Positions 31,851-41,294 of a DNA stretch of 42,526 nucleotides are shown one piece after another (the first letter of the stretch is position 1; each line of letters starts with the position of its first letter). Position numbers and translations under genes: made by a program. The stretch lies in contig CAMWID010000024.1 of assembly GCA_947174235.1 (NCBI GenBank), forward strand, positions 1 to 42,526. Direction: 5' to 3'. Source of the stretch: an uncultured Porphyromonadaceae bacterium. GTDB taxonomy: Bacteria; Bacteroidota; Bacteroidia; Bacteroidales; Muribaculaceae. The notes below the pieces were generated by a model that did no database searches, was not told the DNA's origin, and was given only the letters and a program-made list of their open reading frames with translations.

Positions 31851-34415
31851 ATGAAACCTGTTTTCCTGACAATCCCCATCCTTCTTTCTTCTCTGTCAGC
31901 TTCCGCACTGACGCGCCAGGAGGCTCTTGATTTTTTATATAAATCAATGTCGCTTCCTGACCGTACTGATTATTCTGAACAGTTCTATATTGACAATGTC
32001 GATGCCTCTCTGAGAATACGACAGGAAATGCCATGGGGAAAAACGGTGCCCGACCGTGAGTTCCTGCATTTCGTATTGCCGGTAAGGGTAAACAACGAAA
32101 ACCTCGACAATTCAAGGATCGTATTCTTCGAGGAATTGAAAGACCGCGTCAAGGGACTTTCCATGAAGGAGGCGATACTTGAAGTGAACCATTGGTGTCA
32201 TGAAAAAGTGACTTACAAACCCTCGGACGCCCGCACTTCCTCGCCACTCTCCTCGGTGAGCCAGGCTATAGGAAGATGCGGAGAGGAATCCACTTTCACT
32301 GTAGCCGCCCTCAGGGCTGTCGGTATACCTGCAAGACAGATCTATACTCCGAGATGGGCACATACTGACGACAACCATGCCTGGGTAGAAGCCTGGGCTG
32401 ACGGTGAATGGCATTTCTTAGGCGCGTGTGAACCTGAGCCGGTCCTTGATCTCGCATGGTTTAACGCCCCGGCATCCCGGGGATTGCTTATGAATACCAA
32501 TGTTGTGGGAGATTACGACGGTCCGGAAGAAGTTCTTCTGAAGCAACCTCTGTCTACAAGAATAAACACTACGTCAAACTATGCTCCCGTTGCAACTCTT
32601 CCTGTGGAAGTGGTATATTCAGACGGCACTCCCGCAGATGGTGCAAAAGTAAATTTCTGCATCTATAATTACTCCGAATACTATCCCGCCGTTACCAAAA
32701 TTGCAGATAAAAAGGGAAACGCGTCCCTGACCGCAGGATTGGGGGACCTGCTCGTTTGGGCAACCGACGGCAATAAATTCGGATTTGCAAAAGGGTCCCC
32801 ACGCGATTATAAAGATAAAAACGGTACGCCTGTCAGAATAGTGCTGAATAAATCAGCTTCAGATACTTTTACAACCGAACTTAACCTCACTCCTCCGCCC
32901 GCAGGAGCAGCCCTTCCGACGGTTTCCGCGCAACAAAGAGCAGAGAATGACCTCAGGATGCACATAGAGGATTCTATACGCAATGCATATTCCGCGACAT
33001 TCGCCACTCCTGATCTGGCGAAAGCCATTGCCGGACGTCTTGACGTGGATCCGTCTTCTCTTGTAAAAATTTTGGTTGAATCACGTGGCAATCATGCCAA
33101 TCTTGTCTCGTGCCTTGAAAAATTAGAAGCCGGCAAACGCAACCGCGCGATAAACCTTCTGCTCAACGTTTCCGAGAAAGACAGACGCGATATCCCGGTA
33201 GAAGTGATAGTGGACCATGTAAACAACACTTGTGACAACACTGCCGGCATACCTGATGATTTCTTCAATCAATATGTGCTTAATCCGCGGATTGAAAACG
33301 AATGGCTGACCACATGGCGCAAGGGACTTTCCAAGGCATTCTCCAAAAACTTGGAGAGAGACTTCAAAGCCGACCCTGAAAAACTCGTGAAATGGGTGGC
33401 GATGAACATCACTCCCGCTGATGAAGAAAATCCCCAGAAATTGAGAATGAGTCCCGAAGGTGTCTGGAAAACAAGACATGCGGATGCATTGTCGCGAAAT
33501 ATTTTCTTTGTCGCCGCAGCACGATCCCTCGGTATCCCTGCACGTATCGATCCGGTGACCGCAACCACACAATACGCCGACAGATCCCTCGACTGGATAA
33601 ATGCCGATTTCGCCAAATATACTGAGGAGATTCCTGCCAAAACCGACCTGTATACGCCTAAAGGGAAACTGATGCTTTCGTTCTCCCCGTCCGGATATAT
33701 AATCGATCCTAAATATTATTCCCAGTTCTCCATATCAAGGATTGAAAACGGAATGCCGCGACAGCTGGAATTTTCGGAAGGAGCTGCATGGTCTGAGATC
33801 TTTGAATCTCCCGTCGAGCTGGAAGCCGGTCAATACATGCTCACAAGCGGTCAGCGTCTTGCCGACGGCGGCGTCCTCGCACGCAGCGAGGTGTTTGTGA
33901 TTCCTGAGAACGAGACCGTGACTCTTCCGCTCACAATACGTCAGGATGATTCCGAACTGTCTGTCATAGGTTCGCTCAACGCCGAGAACATTTACCATGA
34001 TCTTCAGTCGGACTCCGACAAAAGTATTCTGTCTACCACCGGAAGAGGATATTATGTGGTCGGACTCATTTCGCCCAACCACGAACCGTCGGCTCATGCT
34101 CTCAACGACATGGCGGCAGTGAAAGATGAGCTTGAGAAGTCAGGCAAAAAAATTATGTTGCTGTTTGAAAATGAAGGTAAAGCCGCGCGATTTGACAACA
34201 AATTGTTTAAAAATCTTCCTGAAAACGCAGTCTTCGGCATCGACAACAATGGAGTGAGCCGTAACGAACTTATAGAATCATTGCATCTTGATGACGCTGC
34301 AGACCCTATTTTTGTGGTTGCAGACACGTTCAACCGTGTGGTATGGGTATCGACCGGCTACACTATAGGCATGGGGGAAAAACTCCTCTCGATCCTCTCT
34401 CGTCTTAAAGACTGA
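31851..34415 (+). CDS. Secreted transglutaminase-like domain protein
   Basis: 854 residues from the ATG at 31851 (signal peptide MKPVFLTIPILLSSLSASA); an ATG at 31821 adds ten residues in the same frame and cannot be excluded. The transglutaminase-like core is at about 105-200: GRCGEES gives Cys143, DDNHAWVEAW gives His176, and an acidic residue in GACEPEPVLD completes the site. After a beta-rich middle, a second stretch (MSPEGVWKTRHADALSRNIFFVAAARSLGIPARI, about 540-575) resembles a degenerate transglutaminase core without the Cys. The C-terminus (about 735-850) looks thioredoxin-like in pattern, without a CxxC. Such proteins are found as secreted Bacteroidetes peptidase- or amidase-like enzymes of unknown substrate. 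It follows cutC by about 40 bp and ends the transcription unit. Confidence 0.8.
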   Translation: MKPVFLTIPILLSSLSASALTRQEALDFLYKSMSLPDRTDYSEQFYIDNVDASLRIRQEMPWGKTVPDREFLHFVLPVRVNNENLDNSRIVFFEELKDRVKGLSMKEAILEVNHWCHEKVTYKPSDARTSSPLSSVSQAIGRCGEESTFTVAALRAVGIPARQIYTPRWAHTDDNHAWVEAWADGEWHFLGACEPEPVLDLAWFNAPASRGLLMNTNVVGDYDGPEEVLLKQPLSTRINTTSNYAPVATLPVEVVYSDGTPADGAKVNFCIYNYSEYYPAVTKIADKKGNASLTAGLGDLLVWATDGNKFGFAKGSPRDYKDKNGTPVRIVLNKSASDTFTTELNLTPPPAGAALPTVSAQQRAENDLRMHIEDSIRNAYSATFATPDLAKAIAGRLDVDPSSLVKILVESRGNHANLVSCLEKLEAGKRNRAINLLLNVSEKDRRDIPVEVIVDHVNNTCDNTAGIPDDFFNQYVLNPRIENEWLTTWRKGLSKAFSKNLERDFKADPEKLVKWVAMNITPADEENPQKLRMSPEGVWKTRHADALSRNIFFVAAARSLGIPARIDPVTATTQYADRSLDWINADFAKYTEEIPAKTDLYTPKGKLMLSFSPSGYIIDPKYYSQFSISRIENGMPRQLEFSEGAAWSEIFESPVELEAGQYMLTSGQRLADGGVLARSEVFVIPENETVTLPLTIRQDDSELSVIGSLNAENIYHDLQSDSDKSILSTTGRGYYVVGLISPNHEPSAHALNDMAAVKDELEKSGKKIMLLFENEGKAARFDNKLFKNLPENAVFGIDNNGVSRNELIESLHLDDAADPIFVVADTFNRVVWVSTGYTIGMGEKLLSILSRLKD

Positions 34416-34436
34416 CATGCGGGTCTTAACAATGCG

Positions 34437-34487
34437 TTTACACATCGCGGGAGATATGTTTTCGACATATCTCCCGCGATGTGTAAA
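34437..34487. terminator. Bidirectional terminator, perfect 23 bp inverted repeat
   Basis: The arms 34437-34459 and 34465-34487 are exact reverse complements (core CATCGCGGGAGATATG) around the loop TTTCG. It lies between two convergent genes, 22 bp after the transglutaminase-like stop and 66 bp after the stop of the RND pump gene on the other strand. The outer bases are A/T-rich (TTTA...TAAA), so each direction ends with a short U or A stretch. Confidence 0.8.
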
Positions 34488-34552
34488 TATGATTATTAAA
34501 ATGTAGCGGAATAGGAATGTGCATAAGCGGTACCTTTGTCAACAACGCAGCA

Positions 34553-37500
34553 TCAGATTGAATCGGCGGCGGAAGATTCCGCCTGTTTGCCCGAAGAGGC
34601 GCCATCTCCCTGTTTTGCCCCCTTTCCCGCGTTAGGATCCTTGAACAGACCGGAAAGATATTTCTCATTTAAAGTCTGCATAAGTTCCCAGAAATTCGGC
34701 ACGAACAACGTTCCGACCAAGGCGTTCATCGCCATACCGAAAACAACCGCTGTGCCAAGTTCTATACGGCTGTTTGCCCCGGCGCCGGTAGCGAACATCA
34801 TCGGCATCACACCGAATACAAAGGCGAGCGCGGTCATCATGATCGGACGGAAACGTATGACACCTGCATCATGTGCCGATTGCCTTATGGATATGCCGTT
34901 TTTCCGGAAATCCATAGCATATTCCACAATAAGGATAGCATTTTTTGCAGACATGCCTAACAGCAATATAAGACCGATCTGGGTATAAATACTTATGCTC
35001 TGATTCATTAACACGCATCCAAGAATCGTACCCAATATGGCGATCGGCATACTCAGGACCACGGCGATCGGATCTGTCCAGCTTTCATATTGCGCCGAGA
35101 GCACAAGTATGGTCATGACGATGGCGAAGATAAACACGAAGTTTATTGTCGTGCCGGCTTCAGTCTCCTGATATGCGATTCCGCTCCAGGCATAGGAATA
35201 CGTTTTTCCCAATGCCTCCTTAACGACCTCTTCCATCGCCTCTATACCTTCCGAAGAACTTACTCCATCCGCCACAGAAGCGGTCAGTGACGCCGACTCA
35301 TACATGTTATAACGGGAAATACTCGGGGCACCCATTGCTGGCTCGAATGAAGCGAAGGTGCTGAACGGGACCATATCTCCGTCGGAATTTTTGACCGAAA
35401 GCTTCATTATATCGTCTATCATACTGCGGCTCTCACTATTCGCCTGCATGGTCACCTGATAGGTTCTGCCGAATTCCACGAAATCATTCACATAGCTCCC
35501 CCCGAGGTATGCCGCCATCGCATCATATACATCCTCCACCATTATTCCCTGAAGCTTTATCCGGTCGCGGTCTATATTGATCTGATATTGAGGCACTGTA
35601 CCCTGATACAGAGAGGTCACTTCTTTGATACGCGGATCTTTCCTTGCCTTCTCCATGACATCGTCAAGAGCTTTCTCAGTCTGTGTGGTGCCGAGGCTGT
35701 TGATGTCAAGAAGCATCATCTGCAGTCCGGACGACTCGCCCAATCCCTGTATCGAGGGAGGATTGACGGAAAAGATCTCAGCTTCCTGAAATTTTGACGA
35801 TATCTCGTTGACTTTGGCGATAACATTGTTCACTGATCCCGCCTTGCCTCTTTTGTCCCACGGCTCGAGAATGACGTTAAGCGAACCCATATTGGATGAA
35901 GCGCCGCCACCCATCATTGAAAATCCGGAAATGCTCATCACGTCTTTCACATACGGTATTTTTTGAATTTCCGCAGAAAGGGCATCCACCACTTTCTCCG
36001 TCCTTTCGAGAGAGGCTCCCGTAGGAAGCTCCACGGAGGTCATGAAATACCCCATGTCTTCTTCCGGAAGATAGCTTGTAGGCCACTTTACAAATCCCCA
36101 GAATGCAACCGCCGCGATTACAAAATATATCCCCAGCGACACTACCGGATGCTTCAGCATTGCGGTGATACCCTTGTCATACAGATGTTCAGTCTTGCCG
36201 TAACCTTTGTTAAACCATTTGTATATAAAGAATTTTGACGGTTTTCGCGGAGTAAGGAACAGCGCACACAGAGCCGGAGTCAATGTCAGCGCGTTAAATC
36301 CTGAGAAGGCGGTAGACACGGCGATTGTCAAAGCAAACTGTTTGTAGAGTTCTCCCGTGATACCGCTTACAAAAGCGGTGGGGATAAATACCGACATCAA
36401 CACAAGGACCTCGCCGATCACCGGTCCCTGCAACTCCCGCATTGCTTTCTCGGCTGCCGCCCGCCGGCTCATATTTCCTTCGTCTACAAGACGCGAGCAA
36501 TCTTCAACCACAACTATCGCGTCGTCGACCACAATGGCGATGGCAAGCACAAGACCGAAAAGTGTAAGCGTATTGAGGGAGAAACCCATGATCTTCATCA
36601 CTGCAAACGTGGCGATAAGTGACACCGGAATAGTAATCATCGGAATTATCACGGCGCGCCAGTTCTGTAGAAATATCAGGATCACAACCATAACGATCAG
36701 CGATGTGATCACAAATGTTGACAACACATCGTCGATCGAGGCGTTTACATAATCCGTGGAATTTAGAACTACCGTATAATGCACTCCGTCCGGAAAATAT
36801 TGGGCAAGATTGTCCATTTCCTTGATGGCGCCTTTTGCAACTTCAAGGGCATTCGCACCCGGACGCTGCTCCACACCGATCAATGCCGTAGGCTTATTGT
36901 TGACCTTGGCGACAGCCGTATAACTTGAACTTCCAAGCTCTACCTTAGCCACATCTTTAAGACGCAGGATACCGTTGCCGTCCGAACGCAGTATGATATT
37001 GCCAAATTCCTCAGCACTTGCGAGCTGACCCTCGCTTGTCAGGGTATACTCGAACTGTGTGCCGGATCCGACGGGAGGAGCCCCCACCGATCCCGCCGAC
37101 ACCTCCATGTTCTGGGACTGTATCATCTCGTCGACTTCAGAAGGAGTGAGATTTCTTGCCCTCATAGCTTCCGGATCAAGCCACACGCGCATGCTGTATT
37201 CCCCGGCGCCGAAAGCCTGGACACCGCCGACACCGTCCACTCGTGAAAGTGGGTCGGTCATATGCAACTGAGCGTAATTGGTCAGATAAAGAGCGTCATA
37301 ACGTTCGGCATCATCTGCCTGCAAAGCGATAAACAATACATTGTTGCTGCTGCGCTTTGTCACGCTTACTCCCTGCTCGGTCACGGCGGTGGGGAGTGTG
37401 GAGGTAGCTTCCTGCACCCTGTTCTGAACTTCTACGGCTGCCTCGTCGATGTCAGTGCCGGTCTCGAATGTGATGGTAAGACCATAACTGCCGTCAGAAC

Positions 37501-37750
37501 CTGAAGTGGAGCTCATGTACAACATTCCGTCTACTCCGTTTACCTCCTCTTCTATAGGCACACCGATAGCCCGTGCCACTGTCTCGGCATTGGCTCCCGG
37601 ATATTCCGCCGAAACCATTACAGTGGGTGGTGTGATATCAGGATATTGCGCTATCGGAAGCGTCTTGACCGTAAGCAATCCCGCCAGCACAAGCAACACT
37701 GCAAGGACTGTGGCGAAAATAGGTCGGTCTATGAAAAATTTTGAGAACAT
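34553..37750 (-). CDS. RND (AcrB/HAE1-type) efflux pump inner-membrane subunit
   Basis: 1065 residues. It begins MFSKFFIDRPIFATVLAVLLVLAGLL like AcrB-type pumps, then QYPDITPPTVMVSAEYPGANAETV. The proton-relay Asp pair is in LVLAIAIVVDDAIVVVEDC (TM4). GANALEVAKGAIKEMDNLA and the HPVVSLGIYF second-half start are also as expected, and twelve membrane segments with two large periplasmic loops can be traced. It exports hydrophobic compounds such as drugs or bile-acid-like molecules, driven by proton uptake. Substrate not predictable. Third gene of the operon, after the outer-membrane factor and the adaptor; no regulator gene adjoins the operon. Confidence 0.96.
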   Translation of the reverse strand: MFSKFFIDRPIFATVLAVLLVLAGLLTVKTLPIAQYPDITPPTVMVSAEYPGANAETVARAIGVPIEEEVNGVDGMLYMSSTSGSDGSYGLTITFETGTDIDEAAVEVQNRVQEATSTLPTAVTEQGVSVTKRSSNNVLFIALQADDAERYDALYLTNYAQLHMTDPLSRVDGVGGVQAFGAGEYSMRVWLDPEAMRARNLTPSEVDEMIQSQNMEVSAGSVGAPPVGSGTQFEYTLTSEGQLASAEEFGNIILRSDGNGILRLKDVAKVELGSSSYTAVAKVNNKPTALIGVEQRPGANALEVAKGAIKEMDNLAQYFPDGVHYTVVLNSTDYVNASIDDVLSTFVITSLIVMVVILIFLQNWRAVIIPMITIPVSLIATFAVMKIMGFSLNTLTLFGLVLAIAIVVDDAIVVVEDCSRLVDEGNMSRRAAAEKAMRELQGPVIGEVLVLMSVFIPTAFVSGITGELYKQFALTIAVSTAFSGFNALTLTPALCALFLTPRKPSKFFIYKWFNKGYGKTEHLYDKGITAMLKHPVVSLGIYFVIAAVAFWGFVKWPTSYLPEEDMGYFMTSVELPTGASLERTEKVVDALSAEIQKIPYVKDVMSISGFSMMGGGASSNMGSLNVILEPWDKRGKAGSVNNVIAKVNEISSKFQEAEIFSVNPPSIQGLGESSGLQMMLLDINSLGTTQTEKALDDVMEKARKDPRIKEVTSLYQGTVPQYQINIDRDRIKLQGIMVEDVYDAMAAYLGGSYVNDFVEFGRTYQVTMQANSESRSMIDDIMKLSVKNSDGDMVPFSTFASFEPAMGAPSISRYNMYESASLTASVADGVSSSEGIEAMEEVVKEALGKTYSYAWSGIAYQETEAGTTINFVFIFAIVMTILVLSAQYESWTDPIAVVLSMPIAILGTILGCVLMNQSISIYTQIGLILLLGMSAKNAILIVEYAMDFRKNGISIRQSAHDAGVIRFRPIMMTALAFVFGVMPMMFATGAGANSRIELGTAVVFGMAMNALVGTLFVPNFWELMQTLNEKYLSGLFKDPNAGKGAKQGDGASSGKQAESSAADSI

Positions 37751-37822
37751 AATTCCTTTTCGTTTTTAAGAATACGAATGTGAAAAGACACTGTATTCTT
37801 TCATTTTACACCATTTCCGTCA

Positions 37823-38947
37823 TCATTTCTCCACGACCGGTTTTACTTCCTCGCCATTACGCACGCTTAAAAGCGCCTTGGTGACATATTTCTCACCCGC
37901 CTTTATCCCTTTATTGATGACGCGCAAAGAATCCTGATAAAGTTCTCCGGTTTCGACAGGGGTATACACCACTTTATTTGAATCATTCACGACATACAGA
38001 TATTTGCCCAACTGGTCTGTGCTCAGGGCGGCATCTTTGACAAGAACCGCCTTCGGGCTTATTCCGTATGGCAAAGATACCGTCACATACATACCCTCTT
38101 TCAGTTCATTGTCCATATTTTTCAAAGACCCTTTCAGCTCGATCGTACCTGTACCCTTCTCTACCGACGGAGCCTCATACCATAAGTCCGCTGTATATTG
38201 ATGTTTGAGTTTGTCACTGAATTCCAATGGAATCGACCGATATACCGGAGAGTTGATTCCTCCCCCTTTTCCTACGATATGTTCATATTGGGAATCCTCT
38301 ATCTCAAACTCGGCAAACAATATTGTATTGTCATAGATTTTGGCAAGAGCCACAGGAGAGGCGGATCCGTTGATAAAATTCCCCACGCTGAGATAAGAAT
38401 CGGATATGTATCCCGACATCGGCGCATGGATTGTGCAATACCCGAGGTTGGTACGTGCTGTATGCAATGCCGCCTGGCAATCTTTTATAGTAGCCTCAGC
38501 CTGATTATACGTGCTTTCTGCTTCAAGAACTTCCATTTTGGACACTGCATCCGCCTCAAGTGCTTTTTTTACAGCCTCATAATGGCTTTTAGCATAATCC
38601 CTCGCGCTTATGGCGGAAGCCAGTTCCGCTTCGGCGCGGTTAACCGCATCCTGATACAGGGTAGGGTCTATCGTAAACAGTACCTGACCTTTGTTGACAT
38701 ATTTTCCCGATTCAAAAGTTTTCGACATAAGTCTTCCATCAACCTGCCCGACCACTTCCACGGTCTGGTTGGCGGTGAGGTATCCGGGATATGTCTTATG
38801 AAGCACGATTGAATCTGTAGTCGCCAGTGCCACGTCGATCGACGGGATAGTATCCTCTTCCGTTTTCTTCTCCTTGCTATGGCATGAAGATAAAGAAATT
38901 GCAGTTGCCGACAGGAGAACGGCTGCCGCTGGTATATATGTTTTCAT
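37823..38947 (-). CDS. RND efflux periplasmic adaptor (AcrA/MexA type), lipoprotein
   Basis: 374 residues. The signal peptide ends in a lipobox (SLSSC, lipidated Cys22), so it is anchored to the inner membrane by lipid. The lipoyl halves TVEVVGQVDGRLMSKTFESGKYVNKGQVLFTID and LGYCTIHAPMSGYISDSYLSVGNF flank a coiled-coil hairpin (about 85-150). The beta-barrel and membrane-proximal domains follow (IPLEFSDKLKH..., KAVLVKDAALSTDQLGKYLYVV). It bridges the RND pump and the outer-membrane factor. It lies 72 bp upstream of the pump gene and 29 bp after the outer-membrane factor gene. Confidence 0.95.
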   Translation of the reverse strand: MKTYIPAAAVLLSATAISLSSCHSKEKKTEEDTIPSIDVALATTDSIVLHKTYPGYLTANQTVEVVGQVDGRLMSKTFESGKYVNKGQVLFTIDPTLYQDAVNRAEAELASAISARDYAKSHYEAVKKALEADAVSKMEVLEAESTYNQAEATIKDCQAALHTARTNLGYCTIHAPMSGYISDSYLSVGNFINGSASPVALAKIYDNTILFAEFEIEDSQYEHIVGKGGGINSPVYRSIPLEFSDKLKHQYTADLWYEAPSVEKGTGTIELKGSLKNMDNELKEGMYVTVSLPYGISPKAVLVKDAALSTDQLGKYLYVVNDSNKVVYTPVETGELYQDSLRVINKGIKAGEKYVTKALLSVRNGEEVKPVVEK

Positions 38948-38976
38948 AGAGAGTTTGTTTATATTCGGATTTATTG

Positions 38977-40404
38977 CTATTCTATTGCCGGCTCTACACC
39001 TGCCGCCTGCCAGCCTCCCCCCAACGCCTGATAAATGGTAACCAGAGTCGACAAGGCTTTCCCTTCAAGTGTGACGAGCGTATTCTGACTCTCCAGCCAA
39101 CTCATCTGCCCGTCGACCACATTCGAGAAAGCCGTAAGACCTGTCTTATAAAGATCTACGGCAAGATTAAGGCTCTTTTCACTCTGTTCCACCACCTTCT
39201 TCTGCAATTCTATGGAAGCGAGGGAGGAATCATATTGCAAAAGTGCGTTGTCAACCTCCTCCACCGCATTCATCACAGTCTGGTTGTACTGGTCAACGGC
39301 AGCCTCGAGCTGGAGACGCGCTTCCGCAGTACGGTAATTACGTGCCATTCCGTCGAATACTGTCCACGAAAGCTGCGGGGCTATCGAATAGGTGAGGCTA
39401 TGGTCCCCGAACAGATGACCCGCACTATGCGCGGAAGTCCCGACGCTGCCGGTCAGTGACAAAACGGGAAGGAAATCCTTCTTGGCGATACCTACATTGG
39501 CGGCATATTCGGCAAGCTCCATTTCAGCCTCCACAATATCGGGACGCCTCCGCAAAAGATCTGCCGGAACCCCCGCATCGATGGTCTGTTTATACGACGG
39601 CATTCTTCCGTAGACAGACAATCCCTTCGCCAATTCTCCGGGATATTCCCCCAAAAGTATTGATATGGAATTGATGAGAGTTCTTATCTGCGATTCCAGT
39701 CCCGGCAGCGACGCCTGTGTATTATAAAGCACTATTCGCGCTTGCGTCACCTCAAGCATATCCGCAAGCTGTGCCTCGAAACGCGCTTCCGTTATTTTCA
39801 CGATCTGATCCTGGGAGGCGATATGCGCGTGAGCCACGGCAAGTTCCTCCTGACACATCCTCAGTTCCATATATGCTGTAGCCACATTGGCGCAAAGGCT
39901 GACCATCACTGCGTCATAATCTGCCCGCGACGCTTCATATGCCGCTTTCTTGGCTTTTGCGTTGGCTTTAACCCTGCCAAACACATCTATCTCCCAATTC
40001 ATTGTGGCTCCCAATGAAAAATAAGAATCCCTCACATATGGACCGACAGTCTTTGAATCCGCACCGCTTTGCTGCGCCTTGGTCCATCCTCCTGCAACCG
40101 AGACAGTCGGGAAATAACCAGCCTGCGCCTCCTGGACAACCTTCCTTGCCATTTCAATACGCTTTACAGCTGCCGCGACATTATAATTGTTTGCAATCGC
40201 TTTATCGATCAACATATTTAATGTGGAATCGTTAAACGTTTTCCACCACGCGTCGTCAGAAGGCAGCGTCTGGAAGCATTGCCTCGTCATCTGCCACGAC
40301 GAGGGTAAAGAATCCCTGACATAAGTTCCGGATGCATTTTGCGCCCGGACAGTGGAAAACAGGCTGACAACAGCCAAGAGAATAAGCAATTTAGCTATCT
40401 TCAT
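38977..40404 (-). CDS. RND efflux outer-membrane factor (OprM/NodT family)
   Basis: 475 residues. DAWWKTFNDSTLNMLIDKAIANNYNVAAAVKRIEMAR near residues 50-85 is the typical OprM/NodT start, AGVPADLLRRRPDIVEAEMELAEYAANVGIAKKDFLPVLSLTGS the second-half start; both are followed by long helical hairpins. Unlike most NodT-family members there is no lipobox Cys: the signal peptide ends VRAQ, so signal peptidase I processing is expected. It forms the outer-membrane exit duct for the RND pump and is the first gene of this operon. No clear TTTG/TAnnTTTG promoter was found upstream. Confidence 0.93.
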   Translation of the reverse strand: MKIAKLLILLAVVSLFSTVRAQNASGTYVRDSLPSSWQMTRQCFQTLPSDDAWWKTFNDSTLNMLIDKAIANNYNVAAAVKRIEMARKVVQEAQAGYFPTVSVAGGWTKAQQSGADSKTVGPYVRDSYFSLGATMNWEIDVFGRVKANAKAKKAAYEASRADYDAVMVSLCANVATAYMELRMCQEELAVAHAHIASQDQIVKITEARFEAQLADMLEVTQARIVLYNTQASLPGLESQIRTLINSISILLGEYPGELAKGLSVYGRMPSYKQTIDAGVPADLLRRRPDIVEAEMELAEYAANVGIAKKDFLPVLSLTGSVGTSAHSAGHLFGDHSLTYSIAPQLSWTVFDGMARNYRTAEARLQLEAAVDQYNQTVMNAVEEVDNALLQYDSSLASIELQKKVVEQSEKSLNLAVDLYKTGLTAFSNVVDGQMSWLESQNTLVTLEGKALSTLVTIYQALGGGWQAAGVEPAIE

Positions 40405-40728
40405 CGATATAGTTGATTAAGTGGTACCGAAGTATTCAGACATCATTGGATAAAAAACACCTGCAAATCACAGATATTTACGGAATAACAAAATAAGGAC
40501 TACTTTAGATTAAATCCACTCAATCATTTTGGCGAACGACTACAATACAACTGTAATTTAAACTCAACACTCTCCCCGCTCCCCAAAAAGCATATCCGAC
40601 AAACTACAAAATCAAAACCAAAAATAATAAATAAGAGAGCTTTCCCTTAGAACTCGTTCCTTAATGCCGGTTCTAAGAGCGCGTCCTTCTAAAAGGGGGC
40701 ATGAGAAAAAAGATGCCGGAAATGACAA
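40405..40728. other. Intergenic stretch upstream of the RND operon
   Basis: AT-rich and without a gene on either strand. Two small possible stems are seen: CTTAGAAC/GTTCTAAG (40646-40677) and GGCAT/ATGCC (about 40698-40717). The RND operon promoter should be here, but I cannot point to it. Confidence 0.5.
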
Positions 40729-40750
40729 AGGAGGAGCTCTTGCTCCTCCT
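40729..40750 (-). terminator. Terminator-like hairpin after the interrupted tRNA copy
   Basis: AGGAGGAGC-TCTT-GCTCCTCCT: perfect 9 bp stem. It is 12 bp beyond the 3' end of the tRNA-like sequence, in the same relative place as the hairpins at 42249-42272 and 42337-42360. Confidence 0.7.
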
Positions 40751-40761
40751 CTATGTAATTG

Positions 40762-40866
40762 AGCGGTAAGCGAGGCTCGAACTCGTGACCCTCAGCTTGG
40801 GAAGCTGATGCTCTTATCACTTCCAAAAGCTGCGCTTTCGAAAGCAACCAACTGAGCTATTACTAC
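40762..40866 (-). pseudogene. tRNA-Gly(CCC) copy with a 32 nt insertion in the D-loop
   Basis: From the anticodon arm to the 3' end it is identical to the intact tRNA-Gly(CCC) at 42388-42460 (54 bp shared, 40761-40814 and 42387-42440). The D-arm is also the same (GCTCAGTTGGT), but between GGT and AGAGC 32 extra bases are present (40815-40846), including the palindrome GCTTTCGAAAGC (40834-40845). The 5' acceptor strand reads GTAGTAA instead of GCGGTAA, leaving an A-C mismatch and a G-T pair against TTACCGC. The promoter box found before the intact gene is missing. Most likely a non-functional copy, unless the insert is removed. Confidence 0.8.
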
Positions 40867-40910
40867 TTACAGCAATCAAATAGATATCAATCGATTCCTT
40901 TTATTTATTT

Positions 40911-40930
40911 GGTTGACATCACGGTTGACA
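40911..40930. repeat. 12 bp-spaced direct repeat GGTTGACA
   Basis: GGTTGACA occurs at 40911-40918 and 40923-40930, 45 bp outside the 5' end of the damaged tRNA. It could be a remnant of integrase arm-type sites; the sequence alone does not prove it. Confidence 0.45.
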
Positions 40931-40958
40931 CTTCATATCAACTTCTATGTTATTAATA

Positions 40959-41114
40959 AGAGCTTGTTTAAAAACGATTGTTAACAGAAGTGAGTTTTCG
41001 GAGAGTAATTACAACAGCCGCCACCATGAGCATTTCGTTGGCTGATTCTGTCGTTTCCTCGTAATTCCTACACAGCCTTCTGAAGTTTTCAAGCCATGCA
41101 AATAAACAAACTCT
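40959..41114. mobile_element. Internally deleted insertion sequence relic
   Basis: The two ends are inverted repeats: AGAGCTTGTTTA (40959-40970) and TAAACAAACTCT (41103-41114), with one mismatch. Between them lies only the C-terminal end of a transposase frame. The element is therefore a non-autonomous remainder of about 156 bp. Confidence 0.75.
40968..41102 (-). pseudogene. C-terminal fragment of an IS5-like transposase
   Basis: The reverse strand translates to FAWLENFRRLCRNYEE followed by TTESANEMLMVAAVVITLRK and a few further residues, then stops at 40968. The W-L-E-N-F-R-R-L pattern and the hydrophobic MVAAVVITLRKL tail resemble the C-terminus of IS5-group DDE transposases. About 44 codons remain; the start and the catalytic part are absent, so no activity is possible. 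It lies wholly within the inverted-repeat relic at 40959-41114. Confidence 0.7.
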
Positions 41115-41261
41115 TAAATATACCACCGCATTAAACAAGGTAAATGAAGTAATAAACTATTTATTCTATTTTTTGGAATATAGGATGTCTCTATTATTTT
41201 TAAATTCTCAGATTTTCAATGTATTTTTCTTGAAAGGAAGCTGTTTTTAAGAATTATTTGT

Positions 41262-41269
41262 TAATTTTG
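41262..41269 (+). promoter_or_regulatory. Candidate -7 box of the Rpn-type gene
   Basis: TAATTTTG fits TAnnTTTG exactly, 25 bp before the start codon. The -33 region is only weakly matched (CTG at the expected spacing). Confidence 0.5.
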
Positions 41270-41294
41270 TAGGAGACAACAAAATGACAGGATT

